A stretch of DNA of 64,000 bases from Meconema thalassinum (taxonomy: Eukaryota > Arthropoda > Insecta > Orthoptera > Tettigoniidae), in contig OX336393.1 of the NCBI GenBank assembly GCA_946902985.2, positions 366,588,779 through 366,652,778 on the forward strand, written 5' to 3'. Positions 20,875 through 31,889 of the stretch are shown one piece after another; position 1 is the stretch's first letter, and every line of letters begins with the position of its first letter. Below the pieces are notes generated by a model. The model did not search any database. It was not told where the DNA came from and saw nothing but the letters and a program-made list of their open reading frames with translations. The translations under genes were made by a program, and so were the position numbers.

Positions 20875-21185
20875 AGCTCGGGTGGTGTTGGGGTAGCGCG
20901 CCTGCCTCGCACCAGGAGACCTCGGGTTCGATTCGAGGCTCCGTCAGGGATTTCAGAAACCGGCGTGAGGGCTGGAACTGGGTGTACACAGCCTCGCAAG
21001 GACAATTGAATAGCTGTCTGACAATGAGGCAGCGCCACGCTCATGGAGACCAAGATTAACGGCCGAGGGGAACCGAGGCGCTCACCACGCGTCACCACAT
21101 AATCTGCAGGCCAAATGGCTGGGTGGCGATCGCTTGGTAGGCCTAGGCTCTTCATGGACTGTAGTGCCACGGGGTTTGTTTGTTT
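20875..21185 (+). mobile_element. SINE type D (tRNA-derived)
   Basis: The tRNA-like head has an A-box region GGTAGCGCGCCTGCC and a B-box GGTTCGATTCGAGGC. A body with GAAACCGGCGTGAGGGCTGG and AAGATTAACGGCCGAGGGG blocks follows, then a T/G-rich tail (GTTTGTTTGTTTCGTTTT). A second, rearranged copy lies within 63307-63660. RNA polymerase III would transcribe the intact family. Confidence 0.8.
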
Positions 21186-21509
21186 CGTTTTAATGGTAGT
21201 TCGGAGACTACGGTTTCAATAGTCTTCTTAGAATGTACAGTATATGGGTGTTAACTTTAAAAATACCCGCACGAGTCTCTCTGGAGGACTCACACATTAT
21301 TACTATTACGTAAACATATTTTGCATAAGAATCATGGCCCTACTAATAATATAGTTCATCGTATCTTGGTGAGAAAAATACTGTACCTGTATGTGCATTT
21401 GCTCAAAGAACTTTTTCTTTTCTGAATTTTTATTCCATACATATTATTTTTGTTTGTTTTATTAATATTAGGCATCCACCTAAAAATTTTAACTCAACCA
21501 AAATTTGTA

Positions 21510-21575
21510 TTATTTTGTGTTAAGAGGGACAGATGACCTTGCTATTCCGCCCCTTAAACAACAATAACTATTCAT
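21510..21575 (+). repeat. shared SINE 3' domain, solo
   Basis: GAGGGACAGATGACCTTGCT, ATTCCGCCCCTTAAAC, AACAATAAC: the same domain with an AACAA tail. Confidence 0.7.
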
Positions 21576-21638
21576 ACTATGTGTGATGTTAATGAGCAAT
21601 TCTGAGAATATTTACAGCGGATCTAGATTGCAGTCATG

Positions 21639-22034
21639 GACCACCTTGTGGCGTAGTGACTACCGTTATTGGCTGTTGCCCCAGAGGTCTGGGTTTGATT
21701 CCCGGCTCTACCAAGAAATCTAATTCTGGTCTGAGGGCTGCAACAGGGCACACTCAGTCTCGTGAGGCACAACTGAGAAGAGGAGGGTTTGATTCCCACC
21801 TCAGCCATCTTGGAAGTGGTCTTCCGAGATTTCCCACTTCTACTGCAGGCAAATGCTGTGATGGTTCCTAAGTTAAAGCCAATGCCGCCTCCTTACCAAT
21901 CCTCACCGGAATTGCAAATACACATACTAAGACAGGCATCACAATAACACAGGTTATCAATCAAAATTCCACACTCGCCCAAGTACACGGGGCTAAATGA
22001 CCACGATGGCCAGGCCCCTGAAATGAAACAACAG
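21639..22034 (+). mobile_element. SINE type C, best copy
   Basis: Forward copy. The tRNA-like head has A-box TTGTGGCGTAGTGACTACCG and B-box GTCTGGGTTTGATTCCC. The body has CACTCAGTCTCGTGAGGC and CCACTTCTACTGCAGGCAAA blocks. The shared 3' domain (AAGTACACGGGGCTAAATGA, CCACGATGGCCAGGCCCCTG) is followed by AAACAACA. About 390 bp. Confidence 0.8.
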
Positions 22035-22250
22035 ATTGCAGTCGATGTACAGAAGTTGTCTAACATGGTGGCCAGATTGCTCCTTAGTGCCTCTTGGTCT
22101 ATTGGAATGGCTGTAACATCCGGTGCATTATCATACCATAGTCAAACTGTTCCTCTATTGGAGCACGAAGATTGGGATTCTCTGCCGTCACTGTCTCATG
22201 AAGCCATAGCCAGGTGGCTATGCTAATGCTTGTTGTTTCATGTAGGAGGT

Positions 22251-22295
22251 TGTACATCATGGTCGTCAGCCCTGTGTACTTGGGCGTGAGAAGAA
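22251..22295 (-). repeat. shared SINE 3' domain fragment
   Basis: TCATGGTCGTCAGCCCTGTG and TACTTGGGCGTG are the reversed 3' domain. It abuts the Tc1 remnant, so the start of the open frame at 22214 is SINE-derived. Confidence 0.55.
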
Positions 22296-22880
22296 ACCCA
22301 TGCAACAGGAGCAATCGAGTGTGGCAACGGGTGGGTGAGAGATTTCAAAAGCTCTTCATCCAGGAACGCCTCCAACAGCAAGGAAATTCAGTCATGTTTT
22401 GTGGTGGGATCATGTTTGGTCGACGTACGCCTCTAATTCCTATCCACGGTAACATGACCGGTCTGGTATACAGAGACAACATCCTCAAACCTGTCGTTAC
22501 AGGATTCGCTGCCACAATGGGTGAGGGCTTTACACTAGTGGACGATAATGCCCATCGAGCTAGGGTGGGCATCAGTTCCTTCAGATGCAAGGCATACGGA
22601 GAATGGAGTGGCCTGCATATTCTGCGGACATGAACAGTATCGAACATGCATGGGAAAAGATTAAGAGTGCAGTTTCGCACTGTCCCAATCCTCTAACAAA
22701 CAAACAAACAAACAAACAAACAAACAAACATTCAGCAACTGATTGAAGCTGCTTTCCAAGAGTGGGATATTCTGCCCCAAACCAGATTGGTTCGTTGGTT
22801 CTCAATACGGTATGCCTCTTTGTCGGCAAGCATGCCTTAGGGCTCGTGGTGGCCATACATGGTATTGATATGCCCCAACA
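22296..22880 (+). pseudogene. Tc1-like transposase remnant
   Basis: The frame carries a Tc1-family core: RVWQRVGERFQK, GNSVMFCGGIM, RTPLIPIHGNMTG, then LVDDNAHRARV with the second catalytic Asp. After a frameshift near 22600 it continues WPAYSADMNSIEHAWEKIK with the third catalytic acid in SIEH. A third piece after a (CAAA)n run (22695-22730) reads IQQLIEAAFQEWDILPQ. The N-terminal DNA-binding domain and terminal repeats are not visible. Frameshifts and the microsatellite insertion make it dead. Confidence 0.8.
22695..22730 (+). repeat. (CAAA)n microsatellite
   Basis: Nine AAAC-type units inside the Tc1 remnant. They account for the FVCLFVCL-like antisense frame. Confidence 0.9.
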
Positions 22881-23577
22881 TGAAAAAGATTGCCACTTTT
22901 GTTATGCTTTTAGTGTTTGTCTCATTTGCACAGCATATTGTGTGTTGTTTTTCTTTGTATGTCATTACATACTACCTTACCAGGGAATTGTTACTGCTAG
23001 ACGTGGAGCACGGCTGTTGTGTATACATACATCAGCTTGCCTCGTTATGGCTGCCGCGAGCGGTTGCTGGGCAAGAGGGAGAACGCATGTACAGTCATAC
23101 AATGAGAACACATCGCACAGCGCACGACCCAGCATGAATCATGCACACAAATGACGTGCGATGAGGTTTCGCTGGCGACAACTGCACGTCAATCGCAGGC
23201 GTGTGGCTGGGCGGAGCGCATTAGTTCCGATTTCCGCCACCGGTAACAATTCGCTGGTAGGATAGTACACATAGCAAAACACTAAATCGCAATATGCAAA
23301 ACCTTTTTTGAGTACTGTTCAAGTTACAAACACTGCTAGTCACCACAACAATCTAGGGGCAGATGACCTCGAAGTTCCGCCCCTTAAAACAACAATTACA
23401 TTACATTCACCACAACACTGATTATCAAATACCATGCACACACAAGTACATGGGTCATAGACCAAAGAGGTCCTAATTGGAACTATAATAATATATACAG
23501 TACCGGTATGTCAAAAAATATGGTTATATAAATGACTCCAGATTATAGCTTACCAAGAGGCATACATACTTTGAACC
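22881..23577. other. no gene; one SINE 3' domain
   Basis: A shared 3' domain copy lies at 23352-23395 (GGGGCAGATGACCTCGAAGT, TCCGCCCCTTAAAAC). Nothing else is recognised. Confidence 0.4.
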
Positions 23578-23780
23578 GGCCTTGGTGGCCGAGAGCGCTA
23601 ATGTGCTACCTCGTGCCTCGCTGGCATCGGGAGAGCGTGAGTTCGAATCCCACCTCTACCGTCCTGAAAATGGTTTCGGTGGTTTCCAATTTTCACTACC
23701 AGTCAAATGCCGGGACGGTTCCTTTCAATAAATCCACGGCCAATATCCCTCCAATATCCCTTCCCTGACCCGTCCTGAAA
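23578..23780 (+). mobile_element. SINE type E (tRNA-derived)
   Basis: The tRNA-like head has A-box GGTGGCCGAGAGCGCTAATG and B-box GTGAGTTCGAATCCCACC. This layout resembles tRNA-Ser/Leu because of the long gap. The short body ends in CCGTCCTGAAAAGAAAA. About 200 bp, single copy in this window. Confidence 0.7.
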
Positions 23781-26700
23781 AGAAAAGTACATGGCCATTG
23801 GCTGCATTAATAAAATTATACATGCTTTGAAACTTTAGTGTTTAAAATAAGACTGCTGTTACGACTTGAAACTGAATCCCAGCACTCTGCGCTGAGTGTG
23901 AACTGATTACACCACGATAGCCCTTTGTTAACTCTTGACGTAGGCCTGGTAATTGAAGCTATGGCATATTGACGTCCGAAACGGGGGAGGAGCTTACGGT
24001 CAGCTGTTTGCAATATGGCGGCGATATGGTGACATGAAGTAATTGGGTGTGCGTTTGTTATGGCTTCTAATTTATGATGACAAAATACTACATATTTCCT
24101 GTCATTGATAGAAATATTTTTATAATCAATTTAAATGCAGTGCCTAATTACTACCAGTTAAAAATATTACCCACATGTAGATAGTTAATTTACTGTCTGC
24201 TGTTACATATATGAAGCCTGTACTTGGGAGCCTAGCGGTATCGATGTTTTTTATTAATTTCACAATATATATATATCTCACATAACACAAAGGATGACTC
24301 CCTGATATTAAATTGAATCAAGCAACCCTGAATTTGCATGAATGTTTTGGGTTCAAAGAAGCGTTACTTGGGATGCTCAAATCATACTTCAATATTGCAA
24401 ATATTGACCTACATACTTGCTGTTCAAAGGCAAGAATGTTAATTTATTAATCTCTTGCCACAGGCAAGTTAAAATGGAGGCATCCTCTTTATCAATATAT
24501 TTAATTAAATATTTAAAATACAGATATTTAACAAAGCTGGAGTCTTCATTTGAACTTGTCATAAGCAAACGGAACAGATCAAAAACTACACTAAAAGCCA
24601 AACCAAATTCACTCCTCAGCTCGACATAAACCATAATACCAATTAAAACCTATACAAAACATACTCTCCTTACTGTTGTACAACTTTCAAACCAACTATT
24701 CGCACTCAAAACTGTAAAACCCTGAAATGAGAACTAATTAAAGTTAGAATAGCCTAGGCCGATCCGGTCTCCCACTACATTACCGCATATGTAGCCTATA
24801 CTTAACATCACTATAACTTTAAAATTACGACTAAGTGACCTATCTGCCTGAGTAGTATAGGTGTTACCGGCCTGCCTGGGATGATGGGTCACCAAACCGG
24901 TACTTAAAACTAAGATTTTACATTTTAATTAACTAAATTCAACAGTAGGGAGATCATAGCGAAAAACACAATTTAAGCCAAATCATACTTCAATGACCTA
25001 CATACTTGCTGTTCAAAGGCAAGAATATAAATTCTCTGGCAAATTAAGGCTAGGAACAGCATTTTTCTTAAGTTTTCTAACCATTCGGCTATTGTCAATC
25101 GGAAGAACCCCTTAAATAAGTTTACGAAGAGCGGATTACATTCTTTGTACGGCACAGAAGTAATAGGCTATAAGTTTATCAGTATTTTTGATGCAGCTAA
25201 ATCCATGTGAATACAAATTAGAGACAATAACTATCAATAATCAACAGTACCGGTGGAAAGAAGTCGTCTTCACAAAAATGCAGGCTGCACACTGTCATGT
25301 AACATGTAACACGTTTTCCAATTGACAGCGACGAAACCCATCTTTCTCTCTGAACTTTTTGTACAGGAAAGTAGTGAAGATATTTCGTAGCCGTTTTATA
25401 CGTTTTGCAACCTTATACAGAGCAGTACCTCCTCGAATTTGACAAATTTCTTTCTGTTTCCATCACGACGTCAATGCTTCACCATCTAAATAAATCTCAC
25501 CAATCACAATGTTACAGCTTCAACATTCTGCCGCGTGGCTGCGCCATCCAACTTTTCTGACGTCATAATTCCACTATGATGTACATGTCGCTTACAGGTA
25601 CCAACTGGAAAGACCTGCCCCAGGCCTCTCCAAAAGCCACACAGCATTATGAGCCTAACACTTCTCTCATCCAGGTGTAAAAACCATCCATCGCATGGAA
25701 AACTCATCCTACATTATCTCCATTTCTGCAGAATGGGGAGAATAAGGAGTTGACATACCACTGACAAGTAAAAAGTGCGGTGCGGATAGATGGCAACTTA
25801 TTAGTCGTGACGAGGTTAAAGTTAGGTCTGATTGGTGTTAAGCTATGGTTAGAGCAAGTTTAGGACTGAGCGTTTTTCTTGATTGATTGGCGACACCATT
25901 GCACAAAGTGTTATTTACCAGTTATATTACTTTATTACATTCACTAGCGACAGAAAGCAAAGCAAACTTGTAGCTTCATGTGGCTCTCGTGATCATAAGT
26001 CACAGAACCTTTCTTTTTTATATTTGGAATTTGAACCACTCGATGCAACTCGGAAATTCTAACATGCATTAACCAAGAATCAAAACCCAGTCCAAAACTA
26101 TAATATGACGACTTTAGAATCTCCGAATGGAGATCTGGGCGTGACCTTGGCTTCTAGGATTAAAGAAGCAGGCCTCTGTACGAAGGGTGGTTGGCCGGTT
26201 TACTTCACTGTAAGCCCTGAGCTTGTATTTCAGCTTTACTTTACTTATTTTTAGGCCATCTGTAGGCTAAACAAAACAATCTACCAGTAAATGTATAGTC
26301 TATTTGTTGAATCTAAAAGCTACTTGTTGCTCCTATAATAGCCACACAAAGACGTGGAACTAATAAAGGTAATGAAAAGAGATTCCTTAGCACATGACTT
26401 ACAGTACCGGTATTGAATTCTTCTTGGAACACAAGATAATGAACGGAAGTGTGAGTAGGCTAAGAAATGAGGAGTAAGAAGTAGCCTAGGCATATCATCA
26501 AGTGTGAAAATAACACTGCATAATAAGGCTGTCCCCACCCATCAACATGACTTTTAATTGACTAAATAAATTCCCGGGTATTTACATTAGGAAGCTAAAA
26601 ATTAACACTTATTTACAGTTACTGTAGAAAACTTGAATTGCATTATCTCAGACTACAAAAGTTTAAGAAACAAAATCCACATTTTTCAATATATCGTGTG

Positions 26701-27167
26701 TTAATTTAATCATTAAAAACATATCATAACCTTTCATCGTTACGATGCAATCACAATGCGACACCACAGGACTGGAGGAACGTGGTGTTAAACATTAAAT
26801 TCCACACTTCTTAGAATTAAAACACAGTAGTATTAACACTTTCTATTTTCTTGTTATTTATTTTCTTAAAATATCTGATTATAAAGAGAGCTAGTGTGTT
26901 GAAATAGAGTTAAATAAATGACATAAAATATACATTCATCAATCAGCTGTTTATCATGTGTTTGTCCATAAGTGGTGCTACCTAGCGGCTTACAGGTGTA
27001 TTGGTGCTCCCCCTTATCAATTGTTTTTTTGAAAATCCGTTCTTCCGGTTTCGCCGAAGTGTCCATACTGTATTGGTATCTATACTGTGCTTGTATATTA
27101 TCTCGGAGGCAACTGCGCATGGCATCACTTATAATACGGCTCCCACTAATATCAAAGGAGCCTTAAC
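23781..27167. other. no gene; small duplication
   Basis: Unassigned, AT-rich. A short segment (AAATCATACTTCAAT ... GACCTACATACTTGCTGTTC, AAAGGCAAGAAT) occurs at 24378-24436 and again at 24977-25026, about 600 bp apart, the second copy lacking an internal piece. The last 200 bp before 27168 probably include the promoter and 5' UTR of the MIC19-like gene, but no TATA box is clear. Confidence 0.3.
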
Positions 27168-27329
27168 ATGGGAAATACACAGACAGGAAGAGTACTTACA
27201 ATTGTACGTGATGATTGTGTATCAACAGAATCAAAAAACGAGACGGAAGACGGCAAGACAATAATAAGCAACCAAACTTCACAAGAAGTTCATAAGGACA
27301 AAGAGGAAGAAGTACCAGTACGCGACGAA
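27168..27329 (+). CDS. CHCHD3: MIC19/CHCHD3-like protein, exon 1
   Basis: The ATG lies in a good context (AACATGG). The first 54 codons start MGNTQTGRVLTIV, fitting the N-myristoylation pattern MGxxxT and the MG..T..RxVT start of MIC19 proteins; the rest is acidic and Lys/Glu-rich. A strong splice donor (GAA|GTAAGT) at 27329/27330 ends the exon in phase 0. Without splicing the frame would continue 29 codons to a stop at 27417-27419, so splicing is inferred. Exon 2 starts in the same phase at 28050. MIC19 sits on the inner mitochondrial membrane, facing the intermembrane space, in the MICOS complex that holds cristae junctions. The coiled-coil middle of the family appears much shorter here. 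Confidence 0.6.
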
Positions 27330-28049
27330 GTAAGTAGTGAACGTAAAGAAAGGCTATCGAATATTGATGCTTATGAATTTGAGTGTGTGGAGATACCAAA
27401 AAACACTGGCCATGCCTAATTGAGTCGTACGATTCAGTGTTCATAATGAATGTTTGGAGGTTATGAATTAGTTAAGTGCGATAAGCTATGAAGATTGACT
27501 CGCATAACGTGCGATATTAGCAATCAAATTGTGCTCTCCTGCAGAACATAGGTTTTAAGGTTAGACATGTATGAGAAGTCCCCCAATTTTATTCTGTAAT
27601 ATCTGAACTCTTTAGTACGTTTATATAGGCACCTCCCCAGGCAAGAACACCATATGATAGAACTGTCTGAACTAGATGCATGGTAGGCTAGATGTCTCTT
27701 ATTAATTTGTAATTGACAATATGTTTTAGGTTGTGAAATATATAGATTGTTCCTCTTATTTTACTTGTAAGGTGGTTGCATTGGCTTTTCCATTTCATGT
27801 CACTATCTACAGTATAAATAATCCCAGATATTGAACTGTATCCACTTCAGTTATTTTACGACAGTCGCAGTTCGATTGCAGTTCAAAATGTGTATTTTCG
27901 GTTCATTAAATTCATCTTCAACTTCTTTTAAACTGATCTTGCGGACTTTGATTTATGCCAAACATCTTACAAAAATGTATTTTTTTTGTTCACCCAATCC
28001 TTGATTTGTATCTTATTTTTCAGTTTTGAGTAGTATCTTCTGTCGACAG
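27330..28049 (+). other. inferred intron of the MIC19-like gene
   Basis: 720 bp from GTAAGT to a pyrimidine-rich acceptor (ATCTTCTGTCGACAG). Another AG at 28022-28023 (ATTTTTCAG) is a stronger acceptor, but all three frames after it hit stops or shift. The choice of 28049 is therefore based on phase. A missing middle exon cannot be excluded, though I see none. Confidence 0.45.
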
Positions 28050-28322
28050 GTTAGACTGCAGCGGCATTTGCTTGAGTTGGGGGAGAAACTGAGTATGGAG
28101 GAGATGGAGAACGAGTATGAAGAGGCGGAGAAGGAAGTGATGAGGTACAAATATGCGAAGAGTGGCATAATTCCTTGTGAAAATATCAAACATGAACTCC
28201 TCAAATGCTACGAGACAAATCCCACTCAATCACTGCAGTGCTCGAATCTGGTCCGGGCCTATTACATCTGCGTGAACAAGAATAATCTACAGACTCTTTG
28301 TTCATCCAAAATACCACTGTGA
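28050..28322 (+). CDS. CHCHD3: MIC19/CHCHD3-like protein, CHCH exon
   Basis: 90 codons. A charged helical stretch (EEMENEYEEAEKEVMRY) leads into a twin CX9C CHCH domain: C-ENIKHELLK-C and C-SNLVRAYYI-C, with LLKCYETNPTQSLQCSNL matching the MIC19/MIC25 pattern LxCYxxNxxQxLxCS. In this family the four cysteines form two disulfides by the MIA40 relay in the intermembrane space. The frame ends NLQTLCSSKIPL and a stop. The ATG at 28026 is in frame but lies upstream of the proposed acceptor. Together with exon 1 the protein would be about 144 residues, shorter than the usual 200-230. An intact CHCH motif argues for a functional gene, not a dead retrocopy. Confidence 0.75.
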   Translation, partial: VRLQRHLLELGEKLSMEEMENEYEEAEKEVMRYKYAKSGIIPCENIKHELLKCYETNPTQSLQCSNLVRAYYICVNKNNLQTLCSSKIPL

Positions 28323-29624
28323 AGGAGGCTCCAGATTAATACATTCTTCTACTGACCTCCATCCCCTTGAAATACTGGATATTATTCAATGTGTTTTCGC
28401 TTTTGGCTAGAGAAATATGTTGATTATCAAAACCTTTTAGAACATTTTCCCTTGTGTAAATGTGAAGTGCCTTGTTTTCAATATAAAAAAATAACTCAAA
28501 GATCTGTTGGTCAGTTGTATGCTTTTATAGAGTCTGTAGCAGTGTTGCCGGAAAAGTATCAAGGTAGCTTTGAAGCCATTTTGCAGTGTTGCCTTATTAT
28601 TCTGAAAACTTTTGCAAAAGAAACATGCTTTTATGAAAGCTACTCAAATTCAAAAGAATTCAGAGTATTATTATATAGTTTTCTAAACCATACGCCAAAA
28701 CTGTTTGTCTAAGCAGCTTGTATGTATAGATAGACATTCCACAACTTCAGATGAGTATTGTTAGCTCGGTTCGGGGTGGCTATGTCTAAAGAGATGAGTG
28801 TATTTGTCTGCAGGGCAAGACGCGAGTGTGACGTGTTGTGTAGGAGTGAGAGAGCTTAGGTGAAAGAGAGCACCGACAGGCTACTGGCAGGAAGTGCAGG
28901 CTAAGGTTAATGATGACGGCTGTGTACAAGGTTACGGTGACAATGGCCGCACCTTGGTCGGGCACTGTGGTGCAGCGGTCTAGGGTTCGCTGGCTGAGAG
29001 CCGGCGTTGAAACAAGGATTTAAGAAATACAACAAAGTAATCTAAAAGAATGTAAATTATTTAATTGCTGTTTAGTGTGGACTGCGTAAAGACTCGCTAG
29101 TTGAATTTAGCAGAGTACAAAGTACAGTAATGGATGTGATGATTACAAATTAGAGGTATGGACTTTAGAAAGGAATTGTGCGGGAAAACCCAATGTAAAC
29201 TCACCAATCTGCTGATCAGGCTGACGATTAACGGCACCTCGGCGTGGTACGACAGCGAGGAAAGGAGAGAGAGACCCTGTTTCCTGGCATAGCTGGTATT
29301 TATGGGAAGCGTCGATGGTGTGTGTAGAAAAGCTAGCACATTCCTTGTGCTACTTAGAAAGTTCGAAGTTGCGTACAAAGTCGACACAGTCCTTGTGCTA
29401 CTTAGAACATGTATGAGGAACTAGTTTGTCAAGCTTGAGTATAACTGTAATGGCTAGATGGTGTGTTGTTGTTGGTTCCTTTACGGTTTAGGCGTAAAAT
29501 GGGGGTGAAGGGTGGTGAAAAAGGGGGCTGATAGGGGGTGGTTATACCTTGTAGGAACCCCAGGGTATAACAGTATCAACAGTAGATCTTTGAACACATC
29601 AATAGTATACAATGCTTGCCACGG
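28323..29624. other. 3' flank, no gene seen
   Basis: It probably begins with the 3' UTR of the MIC19-like gene. A 107-codon frame at 28389-28712 has no motif and sits where the UTR is expected. A tRNA-like snippet (GTGGTGCAGCGGTCTAGGGT) lies at about 28971-28990. CCTTGTGCTACTTAGAA occurs twice, at about 29341 and 29390. Confidence 0.35.
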
Positions 29625-29950
29625 TGGGTGAGTGATTGACGTGTCGAATTACTGACCCCAAGCTTGCAGGTTCGCTTCTGGCCATGGTAAGTGATTTTTG
29701 AAGAGTGCAAAATCACGACACGCATGTCATGTTAAAGAACCCATTTGAATTAATATCGGGATTTTCCTCCAACACAAAAGTTCCTCCTTTCTCTACTAGA
29801 AGGCGCTATAGTGTCAAGGAGCTTATATCTAACCTCCTTGACTTTCATAGCGCTTCAAGGAACAACAAAAGTGGGCATGCAAGCTGCCCTCTGGGTGTCA
29901 AATAACAAAGCTTGCAACCGACACCCGAGGCCATGCGATATTATTATTAA
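29625..29950 (+). mobile_element. SINE type F (tRNA-derived)
   Basis: Head with A-box GGTGGGTGAGTGATTGACG and B-box GCAGGTTCGCTTCTGG; body with TTAAAGAACCCATTTGAAT and CTTGACTTTCATAGCGCTTC blocks; end GAGGCCATGCGATATTATTA in an ATT tail. A second full copy is at 60140-60590 and an end fragment at 30057-30117. Confidence 0.8.
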
Positions 29951-30056
29951 AGTATACAAACAATATTTTACGTTGTTGTTGTTGTTATAGCTTTTAATCA
30001 TCACAACAGAGTACTTGTAGTTCATTTCCGCATATTAGTTTACAATGATTATACAG

Positions 30057-30117
30057 TAGCAAATAACAAAGCTTGCACCCGGCACTCGAGGCCATGCGAT
30101 ATTATTATTATTAGTGT
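30057..30117 (+). repeat. SINE type F 3' fragment
   Basis: CAAATAACAAAGCTTGCACC, GAGGCCATGCGAT, then (ATT)n: the last 60 bp of type F only. Confidence 0.75.
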
Positions 30118-30455
30118 TGGTAGTAGTAGCAGCAACACCTTCATAGATTAGTTTGGTGGAGGAAGACTGTTTTTGTGGATGGGATCGTCATTTCTAGGAT
30201 TTGCAACATTAAAATAAATAGTTCTATTGGTGACAGTAAGTGAACAGTGTATTGTGTTGAAGACAACGTGACAACGTGTGGTGATGCTTGGCAACACTGT
30301 GTCATTCCATTGTCGACCCTCCCCTCACCTGCCTACACCTGGGTCTTTTGGCACACTCTGTTAAGCCGTGTTCCACTGACAACACACACTAGCCGCGGCT
30401 TCTCGCAGCGCAATACCGAAATCATGTCAATATGTTGTGTATATAGCTGTGTGCA

Positions 30456-31580
30456 TAATACAGGGTCATTATCAATGTGCTCTCCGATAAACACGGTAAG
30501 CTATGCCGGCTGTGACTAGCGCAGATCGTGGGTGCGCCTACCCGGTTCAGCCGGTGGTAGCGCGCACTTTCACACTTTTACCAAACATGTTCAATAATGT
30601 GTACTTACAGTGCTCATGGGCGATGCTGAAAATGTCCTCCCTCTCTTGTAACACAAACCTGACATCTTCTGGTGAAAGAATGTCTGTCAACTCTTTTATT
30701 ATTTACGGAGCCTATTTCCTTGAATCGTTTAGCGAGCCTCCTTATTGTACTGGCGTTAAGCACAGGTCTGCCTGGAAACTTAATTCGAAATGTTCGTCTC
30801 GTTTCATAACAAGATTTTATGTTCGACCCTGATTATTATATGTCAGAAAACTGTACTATAATGATGCTCATTATAACATTATTTTTCATTATGAAACAGT
30901 TTCTCCCACCAATCAGAGCTCAAGAAACAGTTGTTTTACCAATTAGATAATTAGATGCGCTGAGTTCCACGGCCTTCTAATTTAAATTTCACTGCATGGC
31001 CTAGTGTCATAGTAGGGTAATCGAGGAGGCCATGGTCAAATACAAGGCATTCTCTGCGTCTCATGCGCTCTGTTCAGCACATAAAACTGGCGAAATCTCG
31101 ACAGATATTTATGAAGTTTTATTTTCGACCACAAAATAGTTATAATAATCTTCGAACATAAACAGTCGTATACAACTCGCCTATAATGGTAATTAAGTCA
31201 CTCGTATGGAAATTATAAAACTCGCGTGTCTTAATTATTGCCATTATAGGCTCGTTGCATAATGTACTATTCTGCTTTTCATATACGAATTATGGATATA
31301 CGCACGTTCGCACAATGTGAATTGGTGTGTAGGCATGGCCAACAATCACAGTAGGCCTAATCACAAAACTCACTAAACGTGCAACACTAACGTTTAACCT
31401 TTGCAGATACACGTCCATATGCCATATGAATGACAAAACACGTGTGAACTAACGATATGAGTCAGCGGAGCGCGCCCACCCTCGGCTGAACCGCGTACGC
31501 GCGCCCGCGATCTGCGCCAGTCACAGCCGGCTTAGCTTGCCATGTTTATCAGGGCGCACATAGATAATGGCCCTGTATTA
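30456..31580. mobile_element. DNA transposon with long inverted ends
   Basis: The ends TAATACAGGG(T/C)CATTATC are inverted copies, and similarity continues for about 100 bp. The left arm (30456-30565) contains GCCGGCTGTGACTAGCGCAG and CGGTTCAGCCG; the right arm (31465-31580) contains the same blocks reversed. Flanks GTGCA and GTGTA do not give a clear duplication. The interior holds a decayed HTH coding piece (30586-30811). Probably a deletion derivative of a Tc1/mariner-like or related insect element. Confidence 0.7.
30586..30811 (-). pseudogene. HTH domain of a DNA transposon, decayed
   Basis: The minus strand reads ETRRTFRIKFPGRPVLN, ASTIRRLAKRFKEIGSVNN; then, after a frameshift, SPEDVRFVLQERED. 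This is the helix-turn-helix start (DUF4817-like: FxxKFPGxPVxNxxTIRRLxKRFxExGSV) seen at the N terminus of insect transposon proteins. No catalytic domain follows. Confidence 0.6.
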
Positions 31581-31889
31581 GTGTAAAAATGGGTATAACT
31601 TAAATACATACGTTGCTTATTATATTCACGCGTGAACCATGCTCGGGCAATTTAGTTCGCCCCAAGTGTTTCATTCGGGTCCGAATACTACTTCCAAGAA
31701 GTGTTTGTTTGAAACTTGGAGACAGTATTCTTTTCGGCGTATTGTTATCTGGTTTTATGTTCTGAGAATGGTTCTCAATGTTAACTGCTTAAGGCTGACA
31801 TGAATAGTCTCTTAACGTCATTACATGTTTACCAGTCTTGGTGGTCCTTTGGAAATGTGCTCCTTTGCACGTTTGGACAGATTTACTGA

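Noticed and set aside
22023..22226. 67-codon frame before the Tc1 remnant as transposase N-terminus
   Set aside because: No HTH pattern, and a SINE 3' domain lies between it and the Tc1 core.
22581..22856. Minus-strand frame with a repeated FVCL motif
   Set aside because: Produced by the (CAAA)n run inside the Tc1 remnant; antisense to the real coding sequence.
24378..25026. Two similar 50-bp segments 600 bp apart as possible LTRs or TIRs
   Set aside because: Direct, short and without TG/CA ends, target duplication or coding sequence; recorded only as a small duplication.
27168..27419. Unspliced 83-codon gene
   Set aside because: A strong GTAAGT donor in phase with the CHCH exon makes the spliced MIC19-like model better.
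28389..28712. 107-codon frame after the MIC19-like gene
   Set aside because: No motif, low-complexity AT-rich composition, and a position expected for a 3' UTR.
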